A stretch of 64,000 nucleotides of DNA from the NCBI GenBank assembly GCA_051453625.1, contig JBOZIK010000001.1:223433182-223497181 (forward strand), read 5' to 3'. Position 1 is the first letter of the stretch. Every line of letters starts with the position of its first letter. Below the pieces are notes generated by a model. That model was not told the origin of the DNA. It worked only from the letters and a program-made list of their open reading frames with translations, and ran no database searches. Source of the DNA: Welwitschia mirabilis (lineage: Eukaryota > Gnetophyta > Gnetopsida > Welwitschiales). Shown in pieces: positions 32,400-44,144 of this stretch. The position numbers were made by a program, and so were the translations under genes.

Positions 32400-34588
32400 T
32401 CTTAGTGATGCAAATTTATTTGAGATAATACTTAAAATCATTCTTCCATAGGAATATATATGATACCTTTTATAAAAGATACAATATTATTATAACTTGT
32501 AATGAAAACTTGAGAAAAATAAAATCAGATGTTAAGAAAGAAAGTGATCCTCGATTGGTGATTTATCTAGCTTTCCACCTCTGCTCTAATGATTTTTATA
32601 TCCTAAAATTAACAATCAAATAAAATTAACTCAAAAATATTTAATGCTAAATGAATTATGCAATAACAATAAAATGAAAAAACCTACTTAAGAATTAGTC
32701 CTACCTAAATATTACTAATGCAAAATGATTGTGAAATAATAATGAAATCATTTAAACTCATTCTAGAAATGGTCTTACTTAAATATTACTAATATAAAAT
32801 GATTTTATGCATTAACAATAAAAGAATTTAACTAATTCTTTATTAAAAACTGAAAGAAATATACATTAAATCAATGAAAGAAAGAGAAGAACTCTTTAAC
32901 TATCCTTGAATCATTTGTTCCCAAGAAAGAGTGTTAAAGCACCATGATGTCCCAGCTTGTAAGTCTTTTCCATGTTAAGTCAATAAAAATAATTCATTAC
33001 AATGAGGGCTTAATACCATTTTATAGATAAGGGAAGGCTCGAAGTCTAAGTCATAATTGTTTTAGATAGCATTTACATAAGGGGGGTTACTTAAGAATAG
33101 TTATATAAGGAGGGAGTTATAATTTCTGGCATGTAACCTTAAAGAAGGATTATTTTATCTTCAAATGTAAGACGAATGATAACATGTCTTATAATTAATG
33201 ATGATGCTACCACAGATGTCATGTATGTGTCTTTTATATCATCATCCCTATTTACACCACATGTAATTATGATGTATCATTTTGTACTTCTACCATGGGT
33301 TATTGAAGTTTAAGTATGATGTATTATCTCACTAAGCCCCTGAGTGTAAAGTGATTAACTCCTAAAAACATGTAGAAATATGAGTTTGAAAATAATCTGC
33401 CCCAGAAGACCAGTAACCCTAGTAGTCCTAGCTAGTAAAACTAGAGTTTAATGCTAGAATTTAGTCAGTTTATACACAGTTCTTTAAAAGGTAGCAATTA
33501 ATCTATGTAATGTTAAGGAAAACTTCATATTTGCATAAAAAATAATAAAAATAGTAGAANNNNNNNNNNNNNNNNNNNNNNNNNNNNNNNNNNNNNNNNN
33601 NNNNNNNNNNNNNNNNNNNNNNNNNNNNNNNNNNNNNNNNNNNNNNNNNNNNNNNNNNNNNNNNNNNNNNNNNNNNNNNNNNNNNNNNNNNNNNNNNNNN
33701 NNNNNNNNNNNNNNNNNNNNNNNNNNNNNNNNNNNNNNNNNNNNNNNNNNNNNNNNNNNNNNNNNNNNNNNNNNNNNNNNNNNNNNNNNNNNNNNNNNNN
33801 NNNNNNNNNNNNNNNNNNNNNNNNNNNNNNNNNNNNNNNNNNNNNNNNNNNNNNNNNNNNNNNNNNNNNNNNNNNNNNNNNNNNNNNNNNNNNNNNNNNN
33901 NNNNNNNNNNNNNNNNNNNNNNNNNNNNNNNNNNNNNNNNNNNNNNNNNNNNNNNNNNNNNNNNNNNNNNNNNNNNNNNNNNNNNNNNNNNNNNNNNNNN
34001 NNNNNNNNNNNNNNNNNNNNNNNNNNNNNNNNNNNNNNNNNNNNNNNNNNNNNNNNNNNNNNNNNNNNNNNNNNNNNNNNNNNNNNNNNNNNNNNNNNNN
34101 NNNNNNNNNNNNNNNNNNNNNNNNNNNNNNNNNNNNNNNNNNNNNNNNNNNNNNNNNNNNNNNNNNNNNNNNNNNNNNNNNNNNNNNNNNNNNNNNNNNN
34201 NNNNNNNNNNNNNNNNNNNNNNNNNNNNNNNNNNNNNNNNNNNNNNNNNNNNNNNNNNNNNNNNNNNNNNNNNNNNNNNNNNNNNNNNNNNNNNNNNNNN
34301 NNNNNNNNNNNNNNNNNNNNNNNNNNNNNNNNNNNNNNNNNNNNNNNNNNNNNNNNNNNNNNNNNNNNNNNNNNNNNNNNNNNNNNNNNNNNNNNNNNNN
34401 NNNNNNNNNNNNNNNNNNNNNNNNNNNNNNNNNNNNNNNNNNNNNNNNNNNNNNNNNNNNNNNNNNNNNNNNNNNNNNNNNNNNNNNNNNNNNNNNGAAA
34501 ATGTAATAAAATAATGCATTTTAATATTTCTCCCTAAGCTAAATTAATTAATTATACTTGTTCGAATATCAATTCTGAAATGTAAACA
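32400..34588 (-). repeat. 3' LTR of element P (contains the 937-N gap)
   Basis: Aligns with 40,197-41,488. Minus-strand start TGTTTACATTTCAG at 34,588. The gap 33,560-34,496 falls at a place where the partner LTR has only about 15 unmatched bases. Confidence 0.8.
33560..34496. other. assembly gap (937 N)
   Basis: Sized gap inside an LTR whose partner indicates almost no missing sequence. The long minus frame across it is an artefact. Confidence 0.99.
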
Positions 34589-34600
34589 CACCCCCTAACC
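34589..34600 (-). promoter_or_regulatory. polypurine tract of element P, with a second copy at 34,775-34,786
   Basis: Minus strand GGTTAGGGGGTG immediately before the LTR TG. A second GGTTAGGGGTAT lies about 186 bp further inside; element D shows the same two-tract spacing. Confidence 0.75.
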
Positions 34601-35004
34601 AAACTTTTGCTAGACTCTTAGAAAAACATTAATGAAGAAATGGTGACATGAAAAAATTGACTAAGTAAAAATACTCAAGTAGAGAAATGATATGACATTT
34701 TTGGAAATTTTTGATTAATTTTTAACAATTAGGCATCAAAATTAAAAAAAAAAGATCTATAAAAGTGGGTGTCATACCCCTAACCAAAATTTAACTTTAT
34801 CCTTAAAGTTACAAAGATAGAGAATTTTACATAAGACTTTTGAGAAGAAGTTAATTAAAAAGCTAAAAACATGATAGTTATGTATTCACAAAAAACTATA
34901 ATGCAAGGCTTAAACTAAAATGCAATCTTTAAAGAACACAAAACATGTAACCTAATAGAGATCCATCATCCATGAATTCACAAGATAGATTACCTAGATC
35001 AAGG

Positions 35005-36756
35005 ACTACATTTATTAAAAATTTTTTAAATTTTATTTTAAATTTAAATGTGTTACATTATTAAAAAAATAAAATATCCTCTAAGTATACTTGAAAGCAA
35101 TCAAAGATTAGAAAACTTCCAAATACACAAGTTAAATAAAGTAAACACAAAAGCATCTTCCAATTCCACTTTTTTCATCCCAATTTATCTTTTTTATAGT
35201 TATGCTTTATTTATTGTTTTAAGCATTTTATTCTAATTGAACATTTAGTATTATGACATCTCATTCTAATAGAGTTAAACATATTGATGTATAAAGGAGT
35301 TAGTATTGCATTGCTAACAAGCGTTCATAGCCTCAGTACAATTAACCATGTCATAAATTAAAACATTAGAGATGTATTACTAGTGAGAGTTCATATTCCC
35401 AACGTAGTTAGCTAAACCTAATTTTTAATTGATCAATAACTAATGTGCTTCTAGAGAGGAGATATTTCATTTTCTTTTTAATCATACTTCTTATATTTAA
35501 TAATTTTTAATGCACATAAAGAGTCATTAACTTACTAGCCTAGTCAAGAAAAATCTTATCTCTATAAAATAATTTGAAAAACAATTAAATCGGCATGAAA
35601 GTATATTTCATCTTAATTCAATCATACTTTCTAATTGGAAGACCTTAAGTGAAACTAACCTTAATAAGTTAACTCAAAAATAAGTAAAACCTTTTCTTGA
35701 AAACTACAAGTAAACTTAAATTATACCTAACTTGTAATGACAAAAGGATCACTTATTACTAGTTTATTTCATTAAGGGTCATCAACTAGAATCAACTAAT
35801 CTTAAGAACTTATAAATGAATATAAGGGAAGGATGGTTGATAAAGTTTATTAGGTGGAATGATAAAAATGAATGGGATGAAAAATGGAATTTGAGACAAT
35901 CATGATTTATTTAGTAAAGTGGGTGGTATTTTAGGTTTCCTAACTAAAAATATTTAAGATGATTAAATAAGTGAAAGTGCTTGAAAAATTTAAGGCATGA
36001 AAGGGCATCAAACATAAAATTTCATAGAATTTTTAATTTTTTAAGATTTAAATCTATCCTAAAATAAAAATCTATTCTAAAAGAAAAGTCTAAGTCAAAG
36101 GCATCCACTAAAAAAAAAAAAAATTCAAGGCATTTTCCAAGGTATTGCATATATGAAGGCACAAAATGATGAATGTGAAATTTAGATGATGCATTGACAT
36201 TATGCAAAGCATTTAATAATGAGAGAGAAACATTATAAATATTTATGCTGGATCAAAAAAATTGGAAAACATTAACATTAGTAGTAAAATTTATTTGTTT
36301 TAAATCAGAAGTTATCCATCCCTTAGCTAGCTTTTACTTGCTTAATAACTCATGCAAGATATCATTTTTTGATGACATTAATAGTGAGTTGAAAATCATT
36401 AGAGAATGCAAATGATCATCAAATATAGTATCAAAAGATGATTTCAAAGGTACAAAGGATTTATATTTATTGTTAAGGTTTGAGGATTACTTAAAATATG
36501 AAAATGTCATGATTGGTTCATGATGTTATTGATAAAAAGGTAAAGTATTCTTAAGGATTAATTATGAAAAGGATCTTAGCTAATTTTCTTCAAATTATTA
36601 AGATTGATAAAGGATTCTTCTTCAAGTGATTGTATAGGTAATAAAGCTTATGATCCAAAGATAGGTTTATTTTTTATTCAATCAATGTCATCTATGGATT
36701 CATCCTCTAATGTATAGCTCTTTAGTTGTTATTTTCTTTAAATGGTTACTCGCTCA
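35005..36756 (-). repeat. duplicated region of element P, copy 1
   Basis: Aligns with 36,860-38,620 (offset about 1,855 bp) over its whole length. Its 3' part (35,040-35,420) also matches element D at 51,660-52,030, so it derives from the region between integrase and PPT. The minus frame 36,022-36,207 contains HHFVPSYMQYLGKC, conserved in copy 2. Confidence 0.8.
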
Positions 36757-36856
36757 NNNNNNNNNNNNNNNNNNNNNNNNNNNNNNNNNNNNNNNNNNNN
36801 NNNNNNNNNNNNNNNNNNNNNNNNNNNNNNNNNNNNNNNNNNNNNNNNNNNNNNNN
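36757..36856. other. assembly gap (100 N) between the two copies
   Basis: Exactly 100 N at the tandem junction. Confidence 0.99.
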
Positions 36857-36859
36857 CTA

Positions 36860-38620
36860 AATTGATGGACATATTTATTAAAAATTTATAAATTTTATTG
36901 TAAATTTAAAATATGTAATAATATCAAGTAAATAAGATATCCTCTAAGTAAACATGCAAGCAATCAAAAATTAGTTAAGCAAATCTCTAGGTATACAAGT
37001 TAAGCAAAGTAAACATGAAAGAATCCTCTAATTTCCCCTTTTTCATTCTAATTTACGTTTTCCATAATTATGCATTATTCCTTATTTAAAGCATTTTGAT
37101 CTAATTAGGCATCTAGTATTACAACATCTTCATCCAACATAGTTAAGCATGTTAATGTATGAAAGAGTTAGCACTACATTACCAATGAGTGTTTATAACC
37201 CCGATGAAGTTGAACATGTCATAAAATAAATCATTAGATATGCATTACCAATGAGCATCTATAGCCCTGATGTAGTTAACTAAACCCAAATTTTAATTAG
37301 TCATTAAATAATGTGCTTTTTAAAGAGGAGATATTTCATTTTCTTTTAATTATCCTTCTCATATTCAATAAATTTTAATGCACATAAAGGATTCATTAGC
37401 TCATTAGCCTAATCAAGATAAATCTTATCCCCGTAACATGATTTAAAAACAATTAACTTGGTAGGAAAGTAGACTCCATTTTAGTTCAACCACATTTTCC
37501 ATTTAGGAGACCTTAAGTGAAACTAAACCTTAAGAAGTCAACTCGAAAATAAGTAAAACTTTTTCTTGAAAAACTACAAGTAAACTTAAATTCTACCTAG
37601 TTTTTAATGACAATGCAATCAGTTATTAATAGTTTATTTCATTAAGGTATATCCACCAGAATCATCTAATCTTAGAAATTTGTAGATGGATGGAAGAAGT
37701 GAATGGTTGGTAAAGTTTGATAAGTGGTAAATGAGGGAAAGTGATGGATGAAGAAGCTTAAGATGATAATGATTTACTCTATGGTGCAAGTGGAATTTTG
37801 GATTCCTAAATGACACTGTCTAAGATGGTGATTATATAGGTGATAGTGCTTCAAGCATAAAATTTTTTAGCATTTTCATTTTTTTAAAAATAAAATCAAT
37901 TCTTTAAAAAAAGTCTACTTTAAAAGAAAAATCTAAGTTATAAGCATACAAAGAAGATAAAAATTTTGCAATAGATTTTCCAAGGTACTGCATGTGAGAA
38001 GGCTTAAAATGATGAATGCCAAGATTAGATGATGAATCGAAATTATGCAAATCATTCAACGATGAGAGGGAATCCTTATAAATGTTTATACATAAATTCA
38101 TAAAATTGGAAAGAACATTAATATTAGCAGTAAAATTTATACACTCTAATTTAAAAATTATCCACCCTTTATCCTATTTGTGTTTACTTAACAACTCATG
38201 TAAGACATCATTTTGGTTGAAGATAAAGATGAGTTGAAAACCATTGGATAAGGTGAATGATCATTGAGAAAACTATTAGAAAATGATTCTAAAGATACAA
38301 AGGATTCTCTTTGTCATTAAGATTTAAGTCTTACTTAAAAGCTAAAGATAAAAATAACACAATTGGCTCAAGAGGTTATTGATAAAAAGATAAACGTTTC
38401 TGAAAGAATGGATCATGGAAATGCTCTTGGCTAATGTTATTCTCTTCATTAAAATTACTAAGGGAGTTTTTTTCAAGTGGTTCATCAAGTGAAAATGGTT
38501 GTGATCCAAAGACAGGTTTATTTCCTATTTCATTAACATCACTTATTAGTTCGTCTTTTTTTGTGTAGCTCTCTAATTTGTCATTTTCATCAAATGATTT
38601 CTGTCTTACAATTGAATGAT
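36860..38620 (-). repeat. duplicated region of element P, copy 2
   Basis: Second copy, visibly diverged from copy 1. The minus frame 37,904-38,101 contains HHFKPSHMQYLGKS, matching copy 1 (HHF.PS.MQYLGK). The frame 37,634-37,816 is not conserved and is probably chance. Confidence 0.8.
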
Positions 38621-38910
38621 CATCATTTAATGCATCTAATCCTATTCCAAATTATAATCTAGTTTCACCTTGTTGTTCACTCTTTAAGACATGTCTAAAC
38701 TCAAGTCCTCTTAGAAATCATTGTTGTTTCATTATGAGCTTCTTCAAGGATTTCTTCCTTGTTCCAAAGGAATATGGTTTGGTTGTCATAGACTATAGTT
38801 TTATTAGTTCCTTCAAATTTTTTGAGACTTGTAGGTTCATAAAATGTAAGATTATTTTCTTCATTTTTTTATTCATTAAGGGTGTTAAGGATTTGAATAT
38901 TAGTTTCATC
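38390..38910 (-). pseudogene. gag-side or extra ORF remnant of element P, unassigned
   Basis: On the minus strand one frame runs about 170 codons with only a few stops (near 38,715 and 38,650). It is Lys/Glu-rich at first (MNKKMKKI, KKSLKKLIMK), then acidic and polar (KSFDENDKLESYTKKDEL, VFGSQPFSLDEPLEKNS). A shorter homologous stretch lies in copy 1 (about 36,580-36,750). Composition suggests a disordered protein region; I recognise no domain. The plus frame 38,734-38,970 is a shadow. Confidence 0.4.
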
Positions 38911-40160
38911 CATTTATTGAAGAAGTTACTTGAGACTTTCTTTGGTTTTATTGGTTGTTTTTTTTTCTAAATATCGAGATTGGAATTCAAGTGTATTGGA
39001 AGAATACTCGACAGCACCTTCTAGAAATTTCTAAAGAGTATCTTCAAAGGAAGATGAGGTGAATTACTGGGTGTATAAAGTTGATGGATAGTGATAAAGA
39101 AAGATGGAGGGTAAGGGTTAAATGATGATGAATATGAATATGAGAATAAAGGATAAGGATTATGAGAGGTAAAAGAATGTGTGGATCAAACTTTCTTAAT
39201 TAGTAATAGTGATTTTCAAATTCAAAGTTGCAAGGAGGTTGATCTAAGTATGGATGAAGCCAAAGATATTCTTCAAAGATCTATCTAGGTTGGATAAAAT
39301 CTCCTATAGTGCATTTGGGTTGATTATAATTATAGAAACTATAGGGACAGATAGGTGAAAGCTTATAAGATGCCTAAAATGGGTTATAAGCCCAACTAAT
39401 GATTTAAGTTTAAGAAAATAGTTGATGGTCTAGGTTGAGAGTTCATGTTTTTTAAAATTTTCTTAGTTTTAGAGGAATCCTATAAGTTGAAATGATTCAA
39501 AGAGGTCATAGAATATTTTGATTTAAGTGTTATAGTATTTGAAGTAAGAAAGCCAATGAAATCTATCAGGGAAGGTGATGACATTGGCGAATTTGAGAAA
39601 AACGATTCAAGAAAGAGATATAGGATTCATTCAGTTCATGCAAAAAGTTTTATGTTCTAGGATCTACTAAATTGTTAATAAAAACTCAAAAGAACTATAT
39701 CTTAAAAATTTGCAATTTAGGAAAAATCCTATATATATTTTTAATTTTTCTTAAGATTTTAATAGAAATAGAAACTAATAGAAATGAAAAATTTACAGAG
39801 AATTTATAGAACTCAAAAAGATAAATTACATAAAACAAATTATTAGAGTTTGGTTTAGGTTTAATCTTGTACTTACTAGAAGGTCATTAGATCTATAACA
39901 TGAAAATATCAAATATAAAAATGAATTTTAGATGTTAAATTATATAACCAAACTCAAGTAATTATACTAGTTTAGATTTTACTAGAAATGGGCTAGTATG
40001 TTCTACTGGAAGGAAATGAAAACACTTAAAAGAAAAATAAAAAGAACTAGTTTAGGTATCACTAGAAATGGACCAATACCCACCACTAGAAAAGTAAATA
40101 AAAACTAATTAAAAAATTACAAGAAAAAAATCATGTCTCTTAAAAGATTATGGTGCTAAT
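38911..40160 (-). other. leader and decayed gag of element P
   Basis: The part next to the PBS (39,950-40,160) aligns with the leader of element D (56,810-57,000), sharing blocks such as CTAGAA.GG.CTAGTA and AGTTTAGGTATCACTAGAAA. The remainder (about 38,950-39,400) is purine-rich on the plus strand; no domain recognised. Confidence 0.45.
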
Positions 40161-40182
40161 ATCCTCAGTAATGGCATCAAAA
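40161..40182 (-). promoter_or_regulatory. Athila-type primer-binding site of element P
   Basis: Minus strand TTTTGATGCCATTACTGAGG, a mutated TGGCGCC...GGGGA site, 14 bases inside the LTR. The same offset pattern is seen in element D. Confidence 0.8.
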
Positions 40183-40196
40183 TCTAGTTGTAGCTT

Positions 40197-41488
40197 TGTA
40201 GTGATCTAGATTTATTTGAGTTTACACTTAGAATCATTTTTCCATAGGGATGTATGTGGTAATTTTTATAAAATATACAAAATTATTATAATTTGCAATA
40301 AAAACTTAAATAAAAGAAAATTAGATGTTAAGAAAGAAGGTGATCTTTGATTGACGACCTAAGATAATGGAAATGCTCTAAGGATCTAGCCAATTTATCC
40401 AACTCTTTACCTTTACTCTGATGATTACTGTATCTTGAACTTAACAATCAAGTAAGCTGCACCTAAAAATTACCAATATTAAATGAATTATGCAATAACA
40501 ATAAAAGAAAAAAAAACCTACTTAAGAATTAGTCATACCAAAATATTCCTCATGACAAAAGATTATGTAATAACAACAAAAGGATTTAAACTAATTCTAG
40601 AAATAGTTATACCTAAATATTACTAATACTAAATGAATTTACACATTAATAATGATAGAGTCTAAACTAAATATTTATTAAAGACTAAAGTAGATATACA
40701 TTACATCAATTGGAGAAATATAACAAGAAGGACTCTTTAATTAGCCTTGAATCATTTCACCCCTAAGAAAGAGCATCAGAGCACCATTATGTTCTAGCCA
40801 CAAAGTCTTTTCTACATTAAGCCAATCAAAAGATCCATTACAGTGAGGGATCATGTTCATTTTATAGATAAGGAAAGGCCTGAAGTCTAAGCCATGATTC
40901 CATTAGATGATAGTTACATAAAGGGAATTATTATCATGTAATCACAAAGAAGGATTTTTTTTATCTTCAAGTGCAAGAAGGATGATGACATGTCTTCTAA
41001 ATGATGATGATGCTATCATAGGTGTCATGTCATGTACCTTTCATGCAATCATCCTTGTCTGTGCAAAATATTACTGCAATGTTTTATTTTGTACTCCCAC
41101 CTTGTGTTATCAAACTTTAAGGTTAAATATAAGTTATTACATAATTAAACCCATAAGTGCAAAGTGATGAATTCCAGGAAATCATGCACAAATGTGAGTC
41201 TTGGAACAATCTACTTCAACATGCTAGCGATGTTGGTAGTGTTGGCCAGTAATACTAACATTAAATGCTAGAATTTGATTGGTTTATGCACAATTCTTCA
41301 AAAGATAGAAAATAACCTGCTAATGTTAAGGAAAAGCTCATATTTGCATGCAAAATAATAAAAAGGGTAGAAAACATCAATATGTGATAAAATAATACAT
41401 TTTAATATTTCTCTCACATATTAATGTTTCTTCCCAAGCTAAATTGATTAATTATACTTTTTCAAATATTAATTTTAGTATGTAAATA
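40197..41488 (-). repeat. 5' LTR of element P
   Basis: 1292 bp, partner of 32,400-34,588; its outer terminus has decayed (TATTTACA for TGTTTACA). Frames within it (such as 40,982-41,167) are not conserved in the partner. Confidence 0.8.
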
Positions 41489-43900
41489 ATGTTATTTAAC
41501 CAATTGAACCAAGGACTTTTGGTTTATCATTTATCTATCAATAGAGTCCTTTTCTCTCTTGAAAACCAATTTTTCATTTTAGATAAGTGCATGCTAATAA
41601 ATTCTCTTCTCTCTTCTTCTCTTCATTCCTTATCCTATTGTTTTTAAGTGTGAAGGTTAGATATTAAAGATTGGATTTTGGAGCTGAGGATCTTTAAGTT
41701 TAAAAATTCATTAAATATTTATCAATATTCATTAGATAGGAGCTTTCAATCATCACTTTTCCAACTAGGTTTATATTACTTATTGTATTTCGATGTAATG
41801 TCTTTTTTAAAGGAATATGTGATACAATAGAGTATTACATTAGGCCATTGTATGGCTTTTTTATAATTTTTATTTCATTGAAAATAATCCTTCAATTTGG
41901 CTTAAATCAAAATGAGGGAAATATTTGAGGAACCTCTTTACATGCTTAATTGATGAAGTTACTAATAGATAATTTTAGCCAAGTGATTATGAGGTTTATT
42001 ATAATATTTTAGTACCTAAGATTTATTGTGCATTATTTATTGATTATTGAAGTTTTATTATAAATTATATATGCATTAGAATTCTCTTATTAGAATGGAT
42101 TATCTAATCCTTAATCCCACTTATGCTAAATATTCCTTCATTTTAATTTTAAGGCCTTTGCAATGATGATGTTTTCTAGATGTTAATTTCTTCTCTATAT
42201 TACATCGAAGAACTTCCTTTTTATATGTAGGAATTTGTTTACTCTTACTTAATTTTGTGCATTGATTTTTCTAATTGATATAGATTTTTATTAGTTAAAA
42301 TTTCTTTTATATATTAAATATACTAATTATATTAGGTATTTATATTAGAATTTACCAACTATAGCTGTTTAGATTTATGTATGAATGTTTATGTTCTTAT
42401 TTAGATAAATTGTTTTTTTTTGAAATTGGTAACATAAGTTAGGAAGATCATAAATCATTAATGAGTAATTAAAATTTAATAAAAGTTTTCATATAATCTT
42501 AGGATTTAGTTAAGATTATAATATTTACAAATAGTAATTTTTATGGTAGTTAATATTTTTTAAAAATTATTTTATGAAAATAACTCTAAAAATAAACATA
42601 GAAAAACATAAGAATTTAGTTTTAAATTAAAAAAATAATATGGAGTAATTTCTAGTTAGTAAATTTTATATTTTAGGGAATTGAATACATTTTCCAAAGA
42701 ATCTTAAATCATTTGAAAATTCAAAGTATTTTTAAAGTTACATTCTTTTTAACATAGTATGGTATGATAATAATTTTAAAAATTTAGATAGTTTTTACAC
42801 TTAATGTATGATCTTATTAAATGTATTTATATATAATCAAATTTAAAAGAGTTAGTGTCTAAAAGTTAGATAATAATTCTAGTTTAAGAAAATATATAAT
42901 AATTTATTATTACATTATAAATTATTAAATATGCATTTTTAATCACAAAGTCCCTTAAAAGTCCTAAAATTCTCTCATTAATTATAAAGAATTTATTTAA
43001 TAAAATTTTACTAATAATTTAAGAGTTTAAGATGTATAATAATTAAAAAACTTTACTTTTTATCACTTGTATTAGATTTTATTTGCTAAAGCATAAGTTA
43101 TGCCTTTCTTATTAAGGTCTTTTTCTTGAATACTAAGTGAACTTTTCATTTTAGCATACTTAACTCTGTCAAATTTGTTATTTAAGAAGGATGGAGTTTG
43201 ATGTTATTTTAATGGGTATATGAAGTTCTGTTATTTTTTATTTACTATTATTTTAATGATTATTTTTTAGAAGTTTATGAGGGTTTTCATTTTGACAATA
43301 TAGACAACTTAATTAGTGTTTTGATGTTTATTCCCTTTATTGATTTTATAGATGCATGAACTTTAAGTAAGTATTACATATTTTGATTCTAATTTTTTTA
43401 TTTATTAATCATACTATAATGTTAGAAAGTTACTTTTTGAACTTGGAGAAAAGAGTTTTAAAGAGAAGTATAGTTCTATTTGTAGAATAATCTTATTCTT
43501 TTCAAAAGAACTCTAGAGTGAAAATATGATTCATTTGGAAGTTATAATTATGTGACATGAAAAAAATATATTTATAATATCTTAAATTACATTACCATAT
43601 TTTCAAGAGCAATCATTTTTTAATATGCTAAATTAAACTTATGTATGTTTTTTTCCTTCTACGTGTTGTTCACAATAAAATAAATCCAATTAAGTTAGAT
43701 TTATATTTTATAGGTAAACAAGCAAATAAATATCTATATTAGTTATAATTGTATGCATGTATTTGTATGGTGTAGTCATTAAATAATAACTAAATAAAGA
43801 TAATTCTAATAAAGTTCATCCCCATACTTGGATTTCATTACTAAGATGGGTTGCATTGAAGGTGTTTTTTTTTAAATAAATCCTTTTAGTAGTGAATTTA
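41489..43900. other. very AT-rich DNA without recognised features
   Basis: No open frame of note, no terminal repeats, no domain. Pyrimidine-rich CTCTTCTCTC tracts at about 41,602-41,630. It may include the start of the 5' LTR of C1. Confidence 0.5.
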
Positions 43901-43959
43901 ATTTCTTTTTTATTAAATTAATTCTTGTGAAATTGGATTTCATTACCACTCTCCTACCC

Positions 43960-44129
43960 TTCTACTAAGGCTTGTCCACTTCATGGTCTCACACCTAGGG
44001 ATACATGAAAACCCTAATGGTGTGCTTACTTTTATAAGTAAGCTCTTCATGAAATAATGAAGAAGAGGAGAAATAAAATTCAAATTTTGAGAAATCTTAT
44101 GCTGATTTTGGCTCTCTTGTTTCTCAACA
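43960..44129 (+). repeat. 5' LTR end of copia derivative C1
   Basis: Ends in GTTTCTCAACA, directly followed by a perfect copia primer-binding site. The last ~65 bases (GGAGAAATAAAATTCAAATT, GAGAAATCTTATGC) recur at 47,369-47,433. Contains a TATA-like TTTATAAGTAAGC at 44,030-44,042. The LTR start is not determined. Confidence 0.65.
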
Positions 44130-44131
44130 AG

Positions 44132-44144
44132 TGGTATCAGAGCC
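44132..44144 (+). promoter_or_regulatory. copia primer-binding site (initiator-Met type)
   Basis: TGGTATCAGAGCC, an unmutated match, two bases after the LTR CA. The cleanest PBS in the window. Confidence 0.9.

Larger units (their letters stand above)
32400..41488 (-). mobile_element. element P: Athila-family deletion derivative with duplicated 3' region
   Basis: Minus-strand element with 5' LTR 40,197-41,488, PBS 40,161-40,182, PPT 34,589-34,600 and 3' LTR 32,400-34,588. LTR, leader and 3' region match element D (49,731-58,364), so it is the same family. Protease, RT, RNase H and integrase are absent. Instead the internal part holds a gag-side ORF remnant and two tandem copies of a ~1.75 kb region. 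It is therefore a non-autonomous derivative of a D-like parent. Two gaps (937 N and 100 N) lie inside. Confidence 0.75.

Noticed and set aside
33503-34519. Long minus-strand open frame (338 codons)
   Set aside because: Almost all of it is N; it only reflects the 937-N gap inside an LTR.
41489-43900. Host gene with introns in this AT-rich interval
   Set aside because: No exon-sized open frames, no splice-site pattern linked to coding-like composition, and no recognisable protein segment.
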